DNA of 64,000 nt, taken from Ravibacter arvi (GTDB taxonomy: Bacteria > Bacteroidota > Bacteroidia > Cytophagales > Spirosomataceae). The notes under the pieces were generated by a model, which was not told the origin of the DNA, did no database searches, and saw nothing but the letters and a program-made list of their open reading frames with translations. Shown here in pieces: positions 26,837 to 35,962 of the stretch. The position numbers and the translations under genes were made by a program. Positions within the stretch are counted from its first letter, which is position 1. Each line of letters opens with the position of its first letter. The stretch is taken from contig NZ_BAABEY010000016.1 of NCBI RefSeq assembly GCF_039540405.1, positions 130,911 through 194,910 of the forward strand, given 5' to 3'.

Positions 26837-27447
26837 TCATCAAGGAAGCGAGCTTTGTAAGCAGCAATACCGAATTTGAAAAGTGCCCGCCCCCGGATCT
26901 TCCGGAGTACGCATTCATCGGCCGGTCGAATGTCGGGAAATCGTCATTGATCAACATGATTACCAACCGGGAGAAGCTGGCCAAGACATCGTCTACGCCG
27001 GGTAAAACCCAGCTGATCAACCATTTCATTATAGACAAGTCCTGGTACCTGGTCGATCTACCCGGTTACGGTTATGCCAAGATAAGCAAGTCGGAGCGGG
27101 AGAAATGGCAAAAGATGACGTTCGATTACCTGCAGCAGCGTACGAACCTGGTTTGTACCTTTGTACTGGTGGACCTGAGGCATTCGCTTCAGAAATCGGA
27201 TCTCGAATTTATGGAGATGATGTCTGAAAACGAACTCCCTTTTAACCTGGTTTTTACCAAAGCCGACAAGCTGAAGAAAAACGAGGTGGAACGCGCCGTA
27301 AAGGCATATTTGGGGGAAATGCTGCAGTTTTGGGAGGATGCACCCGCTTCTTTTGTGACGTCGTCGGAACGCCGCGACGGACGGGACGAACTGTTAAAAG
27401 CCATACACGATTACAATCAATTATTTACCGAAAGCAGGGCAGTTTAG
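26833..27447 (+). CDS. engB: Ribosome biogenesis GTP-binding protein EngB/YsxC
   Basis: 204 residues. Essential GTPase for large-subunit assembly. G1 is GRSNVGKSSL (about residues 32-41), the switch segment is KTSSTPGKTQLIN, G3 is DLPGYG and G4 is TKADK. The normal length for the family is 190-210. It is translationally coupled to the DUF502 gene and followed by the DUF5606 gene after 63 bp. Confidence 0.96.
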   Translation: MIIKEASFVSSNTEFEKCPPPDLPEYAFIGRSNVGKSSLINMITNREKLAKTSSTPGKTQLINHFIIDKSWYLVDLPGYGYAKISKSEREKWQKMTFDYLQQRTNLVCTFVLVDLRHSLQKSDLEFMEMMSENELPFNLVFTKADKLKKNEVERAVKAYLGEMLQFWEDAPASFVTSSERRDGRDELLKAIHDYNQLFTESRAV

Positions 27448-27510
27448 GTTGTTTCAAGGATTTTCTTTCCTTTAATTTGCGCCTGAATTCAATTGACGTA
27501 CCTAATCAAC

Positions 27511-28002
27511 ATGAGTGAAAGCAAGGAGAATATAAAAGAGACAGGTTTTTTGCAGGATGTGGCAAATATTTCCGGGAAGCCGGGTCTGTTCCGTATTTTG
27601 AAACCCGGCAGATCGGGCGTTATTATAGAATCGCTTGACGCCAGGCGCGAGCGCAGTATGGCTGCAGCTTCCGCAAAAGTGTCTATTCTGAAGGATGTGT
27701 CGGTATACATAGATGATGAGGAGAGTGAATCGATTCCGTTGGCCGACCTCTTTCTGAAAATCAGGGAGGTGCTCGGGAGTGAACTGCCGTTTGACGTCAA
27801 GAAAGCTTCTGATGCCGAAGTAAGAGACCAGTTTGAATCGGTGCTTCCGAACTACCACAGATCGAGGGTGTATACTTCTGACATGAAGAAAGTATTTGCC
27901 TGGTATACTATCCTGTCCGAGCAGCTGCCGGAATTCTTCGAGGCGCAGACCGCTTCCGATGAAGAGACAGCGGGTTCAGGTGCATCCGAAGAAAATAAAT
28001 AG
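27511..28002 (+). CDS. DUF5606 domain protein
   Basis: 163 residues from ATG 27511; an in-frame start six codons upstream is less typical. The N-terminal part reads LQDVANISGKPGLFRILKPG then GVIIESLDARRER, which matches the Bacteroidota-specific DUF5606. The C-terminal half is helical and ends in an acidic tail. The function is unknown; its neighbour engB may hint at translation, but that is only position. A 14-bp hairpin follows the stop. Confidence 0.85.
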   Translation: MSESKENIKETGFLQDVANISGKPGLFRILKPGRSGVIIESLDARRERSMAAASAKVSILKDVSVYIDDEESESIPLADLFLKIREVLGSELPFDVKKASDAEVRDQFESVLPNYHRSRVYTSDMKKVFAWYTILSEQLPEFFEAQTASDEETAGSGASEENK

Positions 28003-28013
28003 CCGGTTACGAG

Positions 28014-28049
28014 GGCTGCTGTATACCCCGAAACCGGTATACAGCAGCC
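28014..28049 (+). terminator. Stem-loop after the DUF5606 gene
   Basis: Perfect 14-bp arms (ggctgctgtatacc and its complement) around an 8-nt loop, 11 nt after the stop. There is no T-run, so termination efficiency is uncertain. Confidence 0.6.
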
Positions 28050-28207
28050 TCCGAGCTACCGACCGGCAGATTTTCAATCCGGGCTTATTTGTTTACCTAT
28101 TAAAATAATTTGCTGAATTGTTTTAATATTAAATACCACGGATTCTACGAAATATTTAACTTTCGGGAAAAAAGTTGCGAAAGCAACTGGAGTCAAATAG
28201 CGTGACG

Positions 28208-29152
28208 ATGTTCATAAATAAAATAAGCCACTATCTGCCTAGTGAAGTTATTGGCAATGAGTATTTTACAAAACTGAATAACCTGTCCAGCGACTGGATT
28301 ATTGCCAGAACAGGTATTCATGAACGCAGGAGAACATCGGAGGGGGAAAATACGTCGACTATGGCGGTGGATGCCGTAGAGATTCTTTTGAAAGATGCCC
28401 CTTACAGCAAAAACGAGATTGATCTGATTGTAGGCGCAACCTATACGCCCTATGACACTATCGTGACGCTGGCACATGCCGTCCAGCATGCGCTCCAGAT
28501 CCCGGATATTCCCGTTGTGTCGGTATCTTCTGCCTGTTCTTCGCTGCTCAACGCCATCGAGGTAGTGCAAGGATATTTTGCAATGAATAAGGCGACCAAG
28601 GCACTGGTGGTGGTGTCGGATAATAATTCAGCCTATAACAACGAAACCGATACGGTATCCGGCCACTTATGGGGAGATGGCGCCTCTGCCATGCTTATTT
28701 CAAAAAAACGGCAGTCGGAACAGGATATTTTTATCCGCGACCTGAAAACGGGCGGGGCCGCCACGCATGAGAAGGCCATGGAGGCAGTTGTCCTGCGGCC
28801 CAACACGCGGGGCGTGGTAATGCCTTACGGAAGAGACGTGTTCATACACGCCTGTACCTATATGCCGAAAGTAAGCCAGGAAGTGCTCCAACGCTGCGGG
28901 TTGGGAATAGAAGACATCAGTTATATCATTCCGCACCAGGCCAACCACCGGATTTCCCTGAATATCATCGGTACTATGGGCATCCCTGAAGAAAAGCTGA
29001 TTTCTAATATCCAGGAGCTGGGGAATACGGGATGTGCAGGGTGTGCTATTGCACTTTCGGAGAATCGCCACCGCTTCAAAAAAGGAGAAAAGCTGATCGT
29101 TACCGTTTTCGGCGGGGGGTATTCTTATGGCGCGATGCTGCTGGAGGTTTAG
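28208..29152 (+). CDS. 3-oxoacyl-ACP synthase III (FabH-like)
   Basis: 314 residues from ATG 28208; an in-frame start at 28175 is possible. A thiolase-fold condensing enzyme that joins an acyl-CoA to malonyl-ACP. The Cys-His-Asn triad is Cys110 (SSACSS), His243 (IPHQANHRI) and Asn273 (GNTGCAG). The GNTGCAGCAIAL segment differs from the GNTSAAS of classical FabH, so it may use other acyl donors than acetyl-CoA. No fatty acid or aryl-polyene cluster is beside it. I would not name it fabH without a tree. Confidence 0.9.
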   Translation: MFINKISHYLPSEVIGNEYFTKLNNLSSDWIIARTGIHERRRTSEGENTSTMAVDAVEILLKDAPYSKNEIDLIVGATYTPYDTIVTLAHAVQHALQIPDIPVVSVSSACSSLLNAIEVVQGYFAMNKATKALVVVSDNNSAYNNETDTVSGHLWGDGASAMLISKKRQSEQDIFIRDLKTGGAATHEKAMEAVVLRPNTRGVVMPYGRDVFIHACTYMPKVSQEVLQRCGLGIEDISYIIPHQANHRISLNIIGTMGIPEEKLISNIQELGNTGCAGCAIALSENRHRFKKGEKLIVTVFGGGYSYGAMLLEV

Positions 29153-29250
29153 ACCAAAGCCGTCAGCTTCTTCTCAAATTTTGATGCAGTTGTGGCAGAC
29201 AATGGGTATATTGTCGGCGGATCTTGTCGATTAACCTAACCTGACTTACC

Positions 29251-29952
29251 TTGCCTGCATTGCAATCCTTTCAAGAACTGCACCGTGTAAACTTGTTTGG
29301 CTATATCATCCAGGAGCCGTCTACTGTGCTCTCGAGCCTTATGATGACGGGCGTATGCGTCGCCGCATGCAAACGCTCGATGCCTTTCCGGCGTCAGCGC
29401 ATTGCTTTTCTCACGATTTTTTTCCTGGTATTTATGGGATTGGCCACGGCCTTTGGCGGACTGATGGGGCACGGTTTTCTGCACAAAACCGGCATGGCCG
29501 GGAAACTGCCAGGCTGGATTTTCGGTGTGATTTCGCTCGCTTTTTATGAGCGGGGTGTGATCTACAGGCTGGAAGGCCTGGTGCCGCAAAAGCAACTTTC
29601 GAGACTGCTGGTTATCAACTTGACTGGTGTTACGGCTTTTGTCCTGATGATCTTTTACTTCCGGCATTTTATGGTCTCCCAATATCATGCCATGTACAGT
29701 CTTCTGTTGCTTATCGGGACAATGGAGTTTTACATTTACAGAAAGACGAGAAACCCGGGAAGTCCTTATGTTTTCTATGCCATCTTGATGGCTGCCCTGG
29801 CCGGGGCTGTACACTTGTCGGGCCTGGGCCTGGGGGTTTGGTGCCAGGCTAACGATATCAGCCATATCCCGATGGCCGCCTGCATCTGGTTGTTGTACCT
29901 GGCAATGGAAAAAGGAGGTTTTGAAAGCGCCTCAACCGCGGGGACTTTTTGA
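29251..29952 (+). CDS. Seven-helix integral membrane protein, function unknown
   Basis: 233 residues if started at TTG 29251; the first good ATG is about 30 codons later. About seven hydrophobic segments span the whole length, with conserved-looking GGLMGHGFLHKTG and VHLSGLGLGVWCQANDISH motifs that include His residues in the helices. It resembles DUF6962-type membrane proteins, an uncertain assignment. It converges on the M1 peptidase gene over a 12-bp hairpin. Confidence 0.7.
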   Translation: MPALQSFQELHRVNLFGYIIQEPSTVLSSLMMTGVCVAACKRSMPFRRQRIAFLTIFFLVFMGLATAFGGLMGHGFLHKTGMAGKLPGWIFGVISLAFYERGVIYRLEGLVPQKQLSRLLVINLTGVTAFVLMIFYFRHFMVSQYHAMYSLLLLIGTMEFYIYRKTRNPGSPYVFYAILMAALAGAVHLSGLGLGVWCQANDISHIPMAACIWLLYLAMEKGGFESASTAGTF

Positions 29953-29953
29953 G

Positions 29954-29988
29954 TTTTGACCTGCCCGCAACGAGCAGGCAGGTCAAAA
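29954..29988. terminator. Bidirectional hairpin terminator
   Basis: Perfect 12-bp arms (ttttgacctgcc and its complement) around an 11-nt loop, between convergent genes. The arms end in TTTT / AAAA, so each strand reads as a stem with a short U-run. Confidence 0.75.
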
Positions 29989-29991
29989 GTA

Positions 29992-31992
29992 CTAATTTGC
30001 GGTTGGAGCCGCGTATTTCAGAGGCTTCCACGTATTGTTTCTCGGATCAACGTCCGGAAGCTGCTTGTCGGGGTCAACGGTGACACTCTTCAGCGGCAGG
30101 CGGGTCCCGGCTTTAAATGACCAGCGGTTACCCCGCTGCCATACCTCTACCGGCAGGTTTACCCTTGTTTTTTTTCCGTCTGATTCTTCAATCTCGATAG
30201 TGACCGGCATCGCCCACTGTTCGTAGTTTTCTATGGTGATCACTGAGCCCTTTTCCGGGTCCTGTTCAATATAGCTGACTTCTTTTACACCCTGGTCGAG
30301 TTTGTAATTCTCGAAGAACCAGCCCTTCCAGAACCAGCCCAGCTTTTCACCTGAAGCGTCTTCCATGGACCGGAAAAAATCATAAGGCGTCGGGTGTTTG
30401 AAAGCCCAGCGACGGGTATACTCTCTGAAAGCGTAGTCGAACCGGTCTTTGCCGAGTACAATTTCCCGCAGCATCTTCAGGCCGATAGCCGGTTTATAGT
30501 AGGCTTCCCAGCCGAGGTTATTGGTTTGGATGACATCGGGAATAGTCATAATCGGATCGGCATAATCACGGAAGATAGAGGGTGCCAGGCGGTGCAGGTC
30601 ATCGAACCGCCCGTTACGGTATTCGCCGTTATTGAAATTTTCGGTAGCCAGGAAATTGATAAAGGTGTTGAGGCCTTCGTCCATCCAGGCGTATTTCCTT
30701 TCGTTGGAGCCGACGATCATCGGGAACCAGTTGTGCCCGAATTCATGGTCAGTTACGCCCCATAGCCGGTCGGTCTTTGCCGAATAATTGCAGAATACAA
30801 TTCCAGGGTATTCCATACCGCCTACCAGACCGGCTACATTGGTAGCTACCGGGTAGGTATAGGGCATTACATATTGAGAATAGAATTCGATGGAACCTTT
30901 TACATATTCGGTCGACCGTCCCCAGGCATTATCGCCTGCAGACTCCTCGGGGTAAACGGATTGTGCCAGCGCCGTCCTGTCACCCGCTATGTTCATTTTA
31001 GCCGCATCCCAGATAAAGGCTTTAGAAGTTGCCCAGGCGATATCCCGTGCTTCTTTGCAGCGGAATTTCCAGGTCAGCATACCGCTTTGTTTGGGGCGGG
31101 ACGCAGGGTCCTTTACTTCCTCAGCAGTCCGGATAAACACCGTAGCGTCACTTTTGGAAGCCTTGGCCAGGCGGTCAATCTGTTCCCTGGTCAGTACTTC
31201 AGCGGGGTTTATCAGCTCGCCGGATCCGGCCACGATATGATCCCAGGGCACCGTAACGGCATATTCGAAATCTCCGTATTCGAGATAGAATTCTCCGGCG
31301 CCGAGGTAGGGCATAACGTTCCATCCTTCGATGTCATCGTATACGTACATACGCGGGTACCATTGTGCCACTTCGAAGATGGTCCCGTTTTTGGTATCAA
31401 GAATACCGGTACGGTCAGATCCGTAATCGGGAATAGTATAGGAAAATCCTATTTTCACTTTAATAACGTCACCTTTGGGTAGGACCGGGTGGTCGAGGCG
31501 TATCTGGAGACGGGTGTCGTCCACAATGTACCGGGCTGCCTGCCATTTCCCTTTGCCTTGCTGCACGCTTACTTCGCTGAGCGTATTGCCGCCATTGAAA
31601 TCAACGTTTCCAAAACGTCCGCCGGTGATCGGGGTCGTCTTACCTCCTTTTGAAGCGGTGTTGAAAGAATTCTGGTCCAGTTGGAGCCAGAGGTGCCGTA
31701 GCTCTTCAGGGCTGTTGTTTTTATAGGTGATCTCAACCGTACCATTGAGCATTTTTTTGTTTTCATCGAGCGTTACATCGATCTTGTAATCCGCGCGGTT
31801 TTGCCAGTAAGCAGCCCCCGGTGTACCGCTGGCAGCGCGGAACTCATTTCCCGGCTGGGAATTATAGAGGGGGTGAAAGAGCGTGTGGGGGTCATATTTA
31901 CTCTTAACAGGCGCCTGCCCCATTGCTGAAAAAGCACAGCTTAGCCAGACGAAAGTCAGAGAAAAAATGTTTTTAAAGTTTGGAATGAACAT
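29992..31992 (-). CDS. M1 family zinc metallopeptidase (exported)
   Basis: 666 residues with a signal peptide (about 1-25). The N-terminal beta domain is followed by the gluzincin core: GGMEYPG (the substrate-anchoring GxMEN variant), then HEFGHNW with zinc ligands His416 and His420, and the third ligand Glu439 in MDEGLNTF, giving the HExxH-18-E spacing. Catalytic residues are intact. It should act as a periplasmic or surface aminopeptidase. Monocistronic, with a weak palindrome upstream. Confidence 0.94.
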   Translation of the reverse strand: MFIPNFKNIFSLTFVWLSCAFSAMGQAPVKSKYDPHTLFHPLYNSQPGNEFRAASGTPGAAYWQNRADYKIDVTLDENKKMLNGTVEITYKNNSPEELRHLWLQLDQNSFNTASKGGKTTPITGGRFGNVDFNGGNTLSEVSVQQGKGKWQAARYIVDDTRLQIRLDHPVLPKGDVIKVKIGFSYTIPDYGSDRTGILDTKNGTIFEVAQWYPRMYVYDDIEGWNVMPYLGAGEFYLEYGDFEYAVTVPWDHIVAGSGELINPAEVLTREQIDRLAKASKSDATVFIRTAEEVKDPASRPKQSGMLTWKFRCKEARDIAWATSKAFIWDAAKMNIAGDRTALAQSVYPEESAGDNAWGRSTEYVKGSIEFYSQYVMPYTYPVATNVAGLVGGMEYPGIVFCNYSAKTDRLWGVTDHEFGHNWFPMIVGSNERKYAWMDEGLNTFINFLATENFNNGEYRNGRFDDLHRLAPSIFRDYADPIMTIPDVIQTNNLGWEAYYKPAIGLKMLREIVLGKDRFDYAFREYTRRWAFKHPTPYDFFRSMEDASGEKLGWFWKGWFFENYKLDQGVKEVSYIEQDPEKGSVITIENYEQWAMPVTIEIEESDGKKTRVNLPVEVWQRGNRWSFKAGTRLPLKSVTVDPDKQLPDVDPRNNTWKPLKYAAPTAN

Positions 31993-32070
31993 GCTTTTTT
32001 GAAGTTGATGGATAAGGGTTGAAGATACAGCAAATCGCTTACTTTATAAAATTTTTATATAATTGTAACC

Positions 32071-32083
32071 GGCCGAATCGGCC
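32071..32083 (-). terminator. Weak palindrome after the DUF421 gene
   Basis: ggccga-a-tcggcc lies 3 nt after the DUF421 stop on the minus strand and is followed by an AT-rich run. The 1-nt centre makes a strong hairpin unlikely. Confidence 0.3.
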
Positions 32084-32085
32084 TC

Positions 32086-32607
32086 TTAATTGTCGAGTGT
32101 ACCCAGGGTTTTGTGGGAGTGTTTGCGTTTGAACTGGGTATGTTTCAGGGTCCCGGAACCTGAGATGATGCTGATATTACCGTCAGATTCAAGCATTCCC
32201 AGCTTTACATCGGCATAGCGTTCTACACCATGCTCTCTCATTGCTTCCTGGAGCTCTTCGTTGGTAATGCTTAACCTGCTTAGCATGTCAAAATCCAGTT
32301 TCCCGTTATGAATCAGGATTTCGGGCTTTTCGTTAAGAAGCCTGCGGAATTTTTCATTTTTAAACAACCATTTTTTCAGCAGGTAGTTAAGGAGAAACAG
32401 GGCTGCGGCTGCTATTAATCCACCGGCCAGGCTGGTATCCGTCCCGACCATTGCATTCTGAACGGAATTGCTGATCAGCAGGATAAGCACCACGTCGGCA
32501 GTATTGAGTTGTGAGAGTTCTTTTTTCCCGGTAAGCCGAATTGCCAGCAGCATGAACAGATACACGGCTACGCTTCTGCCGATTATATCGAAATAAAGGA
32601 GGTTCAC
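32086..32607 (-). CDS. DUF421 / YetF-like membrane protein
   Basis: 173 residues: three membrane segments (about 5-85) with the family motif MLLAIRLTGKKELSQLNTAD and ILLISNSVQNAMVG, then a cytoplasmic DUF421 domain (KPEILIHNGKLD, LSITNEELQEAMREHG). Related YetF/YdfR proteins in Bacillus affect spore germination; the Bacteroidota role is unknown. The short basic C-terminal tail (FKRKHSHK) is an extra feature. Confidence 0.9.
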   Translation of the reverse strand: MNLLYFDIIGRSVAVYLFMLLAIRLTGKKELSQLNTADVVLILLISNSVQNAMVGTDTSLAGGLIAAAALFLLNYLLKKWLFKNEKFRRLLNEKPEILIHNGKLDFDMLSRLSITNEELQEAMREHGVERYADVKLGMLESDGNISIISGSGTLKHTQFKRKHSHKTLGTLDN

Positions 32608-32649
32608 GAACAGGTTGGTTATAAGTTGATTTTTAGGAAGCTGCGGAAG

Positions 32650-34218
32650 TTACAACTGTTTCCTCCCTTTCAGGGTTGCATAGGGTTTCGGGTCGTTGCC
32701 CAGGAGCGAAATGCTCTGCGTAAATTCGGCAACGACTTCATCCTCCTTTTTCAGGGTAAGGCGAAGGAGCATATAATGTGCCGTATCGACAAACCGGCAG
32801 ATAATTTCGAAGTTTCGGTCATCTTTCCATGAAGCCGATGCACTGGTGTACAGCGGCGGATTACCGGGAATGGCCGTTGGAATGAGCTTCAGCCATTCGA
32901 TGGGAAAGGTAGTTTCTCCTCCTTTCCACCCGTTTAGACCGAAACTGATGTTGTGCTTTCCCTTTTTGTCCGTTATCGACAGTACGCCGTCCTTTTTTGA
33001 GAGATCGATCTTTAGCCTGCTGATGCCAAGGGTATTTGGTGCGACTGAAAAGCCGGCCCCCTTCAGGTGTGCGGCAGAAATTGCTTCCTGATTACCTTTG
33101 GGAAGCGGCAGGGCAAGAGCGGCCAGCTTTCTCTGAAGCGCTTCATTGCTGCCGGCCTTTTGTCCGGGTTGAAGCAAGTATTTCCAGGCCTGGTTGAGTA
33201 TGTTCTGCATATCGCCTGTTTCGCTGGTGATTGCAATTACCATCTGGTGTTCCGGCATGACGATGCAGTACTGTCCGTAAGCCCCGTCTCCGCGGTAGGC
33301 GTTGTGACGGCAACGCCAGAACTGGTACCCATAGCCTTGAAGCCAGTCGTTGCCGGGCCTGTCTTCTTCTTTGCCGGGTTGTATGATATGGGCTGTGGTA
33401 GCTTCTTTCACCCAGGCAGCGGGCAATATGGTTTTCCCGTCCCACACGCCTTCCTGCAGGTAAAGTTGGCCGAACCTCGCAATGTCTTCCGTTTTCAGCC
33501 GCAACCCCCATCCTCCGGCTTCGGTACCGGTCGGGTCGGTCTCCCAATCGAAATCGGTGATATGAAGCGGATCAAAAAGGCGCGGTTTAAGGTAGGCAGT
33601 CAGTGTTTGTCCTGTAACCTTCTCTAAAATGGCCGAAAGCATGTAAGTTGCTCCGCTGTTATATACAAAGTGGGTTCCAGGCTGATGGGTTACCGGTTGC
33701 GCAAGGAAGGCCTTCACCCAGTCATTATTACCCGGTTCCCTGAATTGTCCGGTGGTGTCTTTAGCATGTCCGGTACTCATTGAAAGCAGGTGCCTGATAC
33801 GCATATCCGCGAGGTTAGGGCTTATTTCCGCGGGAAGCTTGCCAGGGAAAAAGGAGATGACTTTGTCATCGGTATGGAGTTCCCCTTCGCCGACTGCCAG
33901 ACCTATGGCGGTGGAAGTGAAGCTTTTGCTCAGTGAATAAAGCGTATGTTTGTATTCCGGCGCATAAGGAGCCCACCACCCTTCGGTAATGACATGCCCG
34001 TTCTTAAGGATCATGAGGCTGTGCAGGTTGTGCGTGTCGACCGCCTCGACAAAGTCAAGGATAGAGCGCGACGCGAACCCCTGCCTTTCCGGTGAGCTGC
34101 GCGGCATCGCCCCTTTTTTCAGCACAACGGTTTCGCGGCCGTAAAGCCGGGTCAGCATACCCAATTGAAGTGCCCCCAGGGTTGCCTGTGTCAGGAATGT
34201 ACGCCTGTCAGTTTTCAT
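32650..34218 (-). CDS. Serine hydrolase, class C beta-lactamase fold
   Basis: 522 residues with a Tat-like signal (DRRTFLTQA). The penicillin-binding-protein fold contains the catalytic SxxK motif in YSLSKSFTSTAIGL (near residue 95) and YNSG (near 185), the YxN equivalent. A C-terminal beta domain (about 370-500) is additional. Such exported hydrolases can be esterases, D-aminopeptidases or peptidases, and the sequence does not decide which. A beta-lactamase role is not implied. Confidence 0.88.
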   Translation of the reverse strand: MKTDRRTFLTQATLGALQLGMLTRLYGRETVVLKKGAMPRSSPERQGFASRSILDFVEAVDTHNLHSLMILKNGHVITEGWWAPYAPEYKHTLYSLSKSFTSTAIGLAVGEGELHTDDKVISFFPGKLPAEISPNLADMRIRHLLSMSTGHAKDTTGQFREPGNNDWVKAFLAQPVTHQPGTHFVYNSGATYMLSAILEKVTGQTLTAYLKPRLFDPLHITDFDWETDPTGTEAGGWGLRLKTEDIARFGQLYLQEGVWDGKTILPAAWVKEATTAHIIQPGKEEDRPGNDWLQGYGYQFWRCRHNAYRGDGAYGQYCIVMPEHQMVIAITSETGDMQNILNQAWKYLLQPGQKAGSNEALQRKLAALALPLPKGNQEAISAAHLKGAGFSVAPNTLGISRLKIDLSKKDGVLSITDKKGKHNISFGLNGWKGGETTFPIEWLKLIPTAIPGNPPLYTSASASWKDDRNFEIICRFVDTAHYMLLRLTLKKEDEVVAEFTQSISLLGNDPKPYATLKGRKQL

Positions 34219-34299
34219 TGCTCAGAAGGTTTGTTGTTCCCTAATAAGGTGGTCGACCACTCCGATTTACCGGGTTTGTCTCAATTAATTTTGTACCGG

Positions 34300-34515
34300 A
34301 CCAGGGGGGATTTTCGGCAGCCGTTTTACGGAAGCCAGGTGCCCAATGCATCCCATGCCGCCATGCATTATAATGATTGTTCCTTTAATCTGGTAAGATC
34401 TTTTTTGCAAAACCCCGCAGCGAAACCGGATACCCGTTGTCTGGAACGTATAGAAAAAATAAAGTTTGCTACCGGGGATTTGGCCGGGAGCTTGGAAAAA
34501 GTTATAAAAAAATAG
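34300..34515 (+). pseudogene. C-terminal remnant of an alpha/beta hydrolase (TAP-like)
   Basis: The only intact part is a C-terminal segment with SQVPNASHAAMHYNDC followed by LVRSFLQNPAAKPDTRC and LERIEKIKFAT. This is the pattern of tripeptidyl-aminopeptidase-like alpha/beta hydrolases: the catalytic His in N-x-S/G-H and the paired Cys of the C-terminal cap. The upstream nucleophile and core are absent; the frame runs into the N-terminal region of the opposite serine hydrolase gene. I read it as the stump of a deleted gene. Confidence 0.5.
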
Positions 34516-34546
34516 TTTAATAAAAAGTACGCGTGCAAAACAATGA

Positions 34547-34733
34547 ATGAACATGCTGAACATTCTATTAATAAGCGTGGCGTTGCTGGGGTTTTTACCG
34601 TTTTTTATCTTCCTGTATAAGAGAAGAAGGAACGACCGGATTGTCACCAACGGGCAAAGAGCGGAAGCGGTGGTGTATGATATTATACCGGGAGTTTATG
34701 GCCGCAATGGCTTACGCACACACCTCCGGATAC
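34547..34733 (+). pseudogene. Truncated small membrane protein (DUF3592-like N-terminus)
   Basis: Begins with a plausible membrane anchor (MLNILLISVALLGFLPFF), then a basic stretch and NGQRAEAVVYDIIPGVYGRNG, similar to the start of DUF3592-type proteins. Past about 34710 the frame becomes nonsensical and runs into the 3' end of lhgO on the other strand. It appears truncated. Together with the hydrolase stump just upstream it marks a decayed locus. Confidence 0.4.
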
Positions 34734-35933
34734 TCAAAGCCTTGTCAGCGCCTTTTCCGCAACCGTTTTTCCGATTGAAAGCGAAGACGTTGCCGCCGGT
34801 GACGGCGCGTTGCATATGTTGATAGCCGTTTTATTTTCTATGATAGCAAAATCGTCAAGGAGACCGCCGTCATAGGAGCAGGCCTGGGCACGAACACCCG
34901 CACCTCCCGGTACAAGGTCTTCTTCCACGATTTCGGGAATTAGCGCCTGTAATGCAGTTGTAAATGCGGCTTTCGACAATGAGCGGTACATTTCGCCGAG
35001 CCCGGTACGCCAGTATTTACCCACCACTTTCCGGAAGCCGGGCCAGGCGAAGCTCTCATAAACTTCCTTGATATTAATGTCACTCATTTTATAGCCTTCC
35101 CGCCTGAAGGCGAAAACTGCATTGGGACCGGCCTCCACCCCGCCGCCGATCATCCGCGTGAAGTGCACGCCCAGGAATGGGAAGTTGGGGTCGGGGACGG
35201 GGTAGATCAGGTTTTTGACAAGGTGCTCGCGTTGCGGCTTTATCTGGTAATACTCACCCCGGAAGGGGATAATCCTGACCTTTACCGGGTCGTGTTGTGT
35301 AAGCTGTGCTACCTTATCGGAATAGAGACCTGCGCAGTTCACTACCAACCGGGTCGGGTAGGCCTGGCCTCCTTCGGTTATTACTTCGGTTTGCCCTTCA
35401 CCGTGACGGATAGCGGTGACTTTCCGGTTAAACGCAATTCCCCCGCCTAACGAACGAATTTTATCAGCATATCGCCTGCTTACTTCCGAATAGTCGATGA
35501 TACCTGTGTAAGGAACCCAGATCCCCTCCAAACCTTTGACGTGGGGCTCTATCTCTTTCAGTTCGCCTTCACTGATTTTACGGTTCTGTGTAAGACCGTT
35601 CTGCATTCCGCGGTCATACAGTTTCCGGAGCTGCGGGAGTTGGTCGGCGGTGGTGGCTACCACAATTTTCCCGCACAGTTCGTGCGGGATTTCCTCTTCC
35701 CGGCAAAAATCGAGCAGCATCTCATAGCCCCTTATACAGTTGGTGGCTTTAAGACTTCCCGGCGCATAGTAAAGCCCGGAGTGTATAACGCCGCTGTTAT
35801 GCCCGGTCTGGTGGGCTGCTACACGGTCTTCCTTTTCCAGGATGGTTACTTTTGCGCCTGGTTTTTTCAGCAGGATGTGATAGCCGGTCGCGAGTCCTAC
35901 GATTCCACCTCCTATGATGACGATATCTTGCAT
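34734..35933 (-). CDS. lhgO: L-2-hydroxyglutarate oxidase
   Basis: 399 residues, FAD-dependent oxidase or dehydrogenase that returns L-2-hydroxyglutarate to 2-oxoglutarate. FAD motif IIGGGIVGLATGYHIL at the N-terminus, then HNSGVIHSGLYYAPGS (about 44-60), PDPNFPFLGVHFTR and GPNAVFAFRREGY, all characteristic. The C-terminal PSPAATSSLSIG completes the FAD site. It is 29 nt downstream of anmK, last gene of the recQ-purD-ricT-anmK-lhgO series. Confidence 0.95.
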   Translation of the reverse strand: MQDIVIIGGGIVGLATGYHILLKKPGAKVTILEKEDRVAAHQTGHNSGVIHSGLYYAPGSLKATNCIRGYEMLLDFCREEEIPHELCGKIVVATTADQLPQLRKLYDRGMQNGLTQNRKISEGELKEIEPHVKGLEGIWVPYTGIIDYSEVSRRYADKIRSLGGGIAFNRKVTAIRHGEGQTEVITEGGQAYPTRLVVNCAGLYSDKVAQLTQHDPVKVRIIPFRGEYYQIKPQREHLVKNLIYPVPDPNFPFLGVHFTRMIGGGVEAGPNAVFAFRREGYKMSDINIKEVYESFAWPGFRKVVGKYWRTGLGEMYRSLSKAAFTTALQALIPEIVEEDLVPGGAGVRAQACSYDGGLLDDFAIIENKTAINICNAPSPAATSSLSIGKTVAEKALTRL

Positions 35934-35962
35934 TTTTTTAATATACCAATTCTGGGTTGTTT

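Noticed and set aside
34285..34650. Minus-strand frame of 121 codons across the remnant locus
   Set aside because: Basic and low in recognisable motifs, and antisense to the hydrolase stump, which has the better match.
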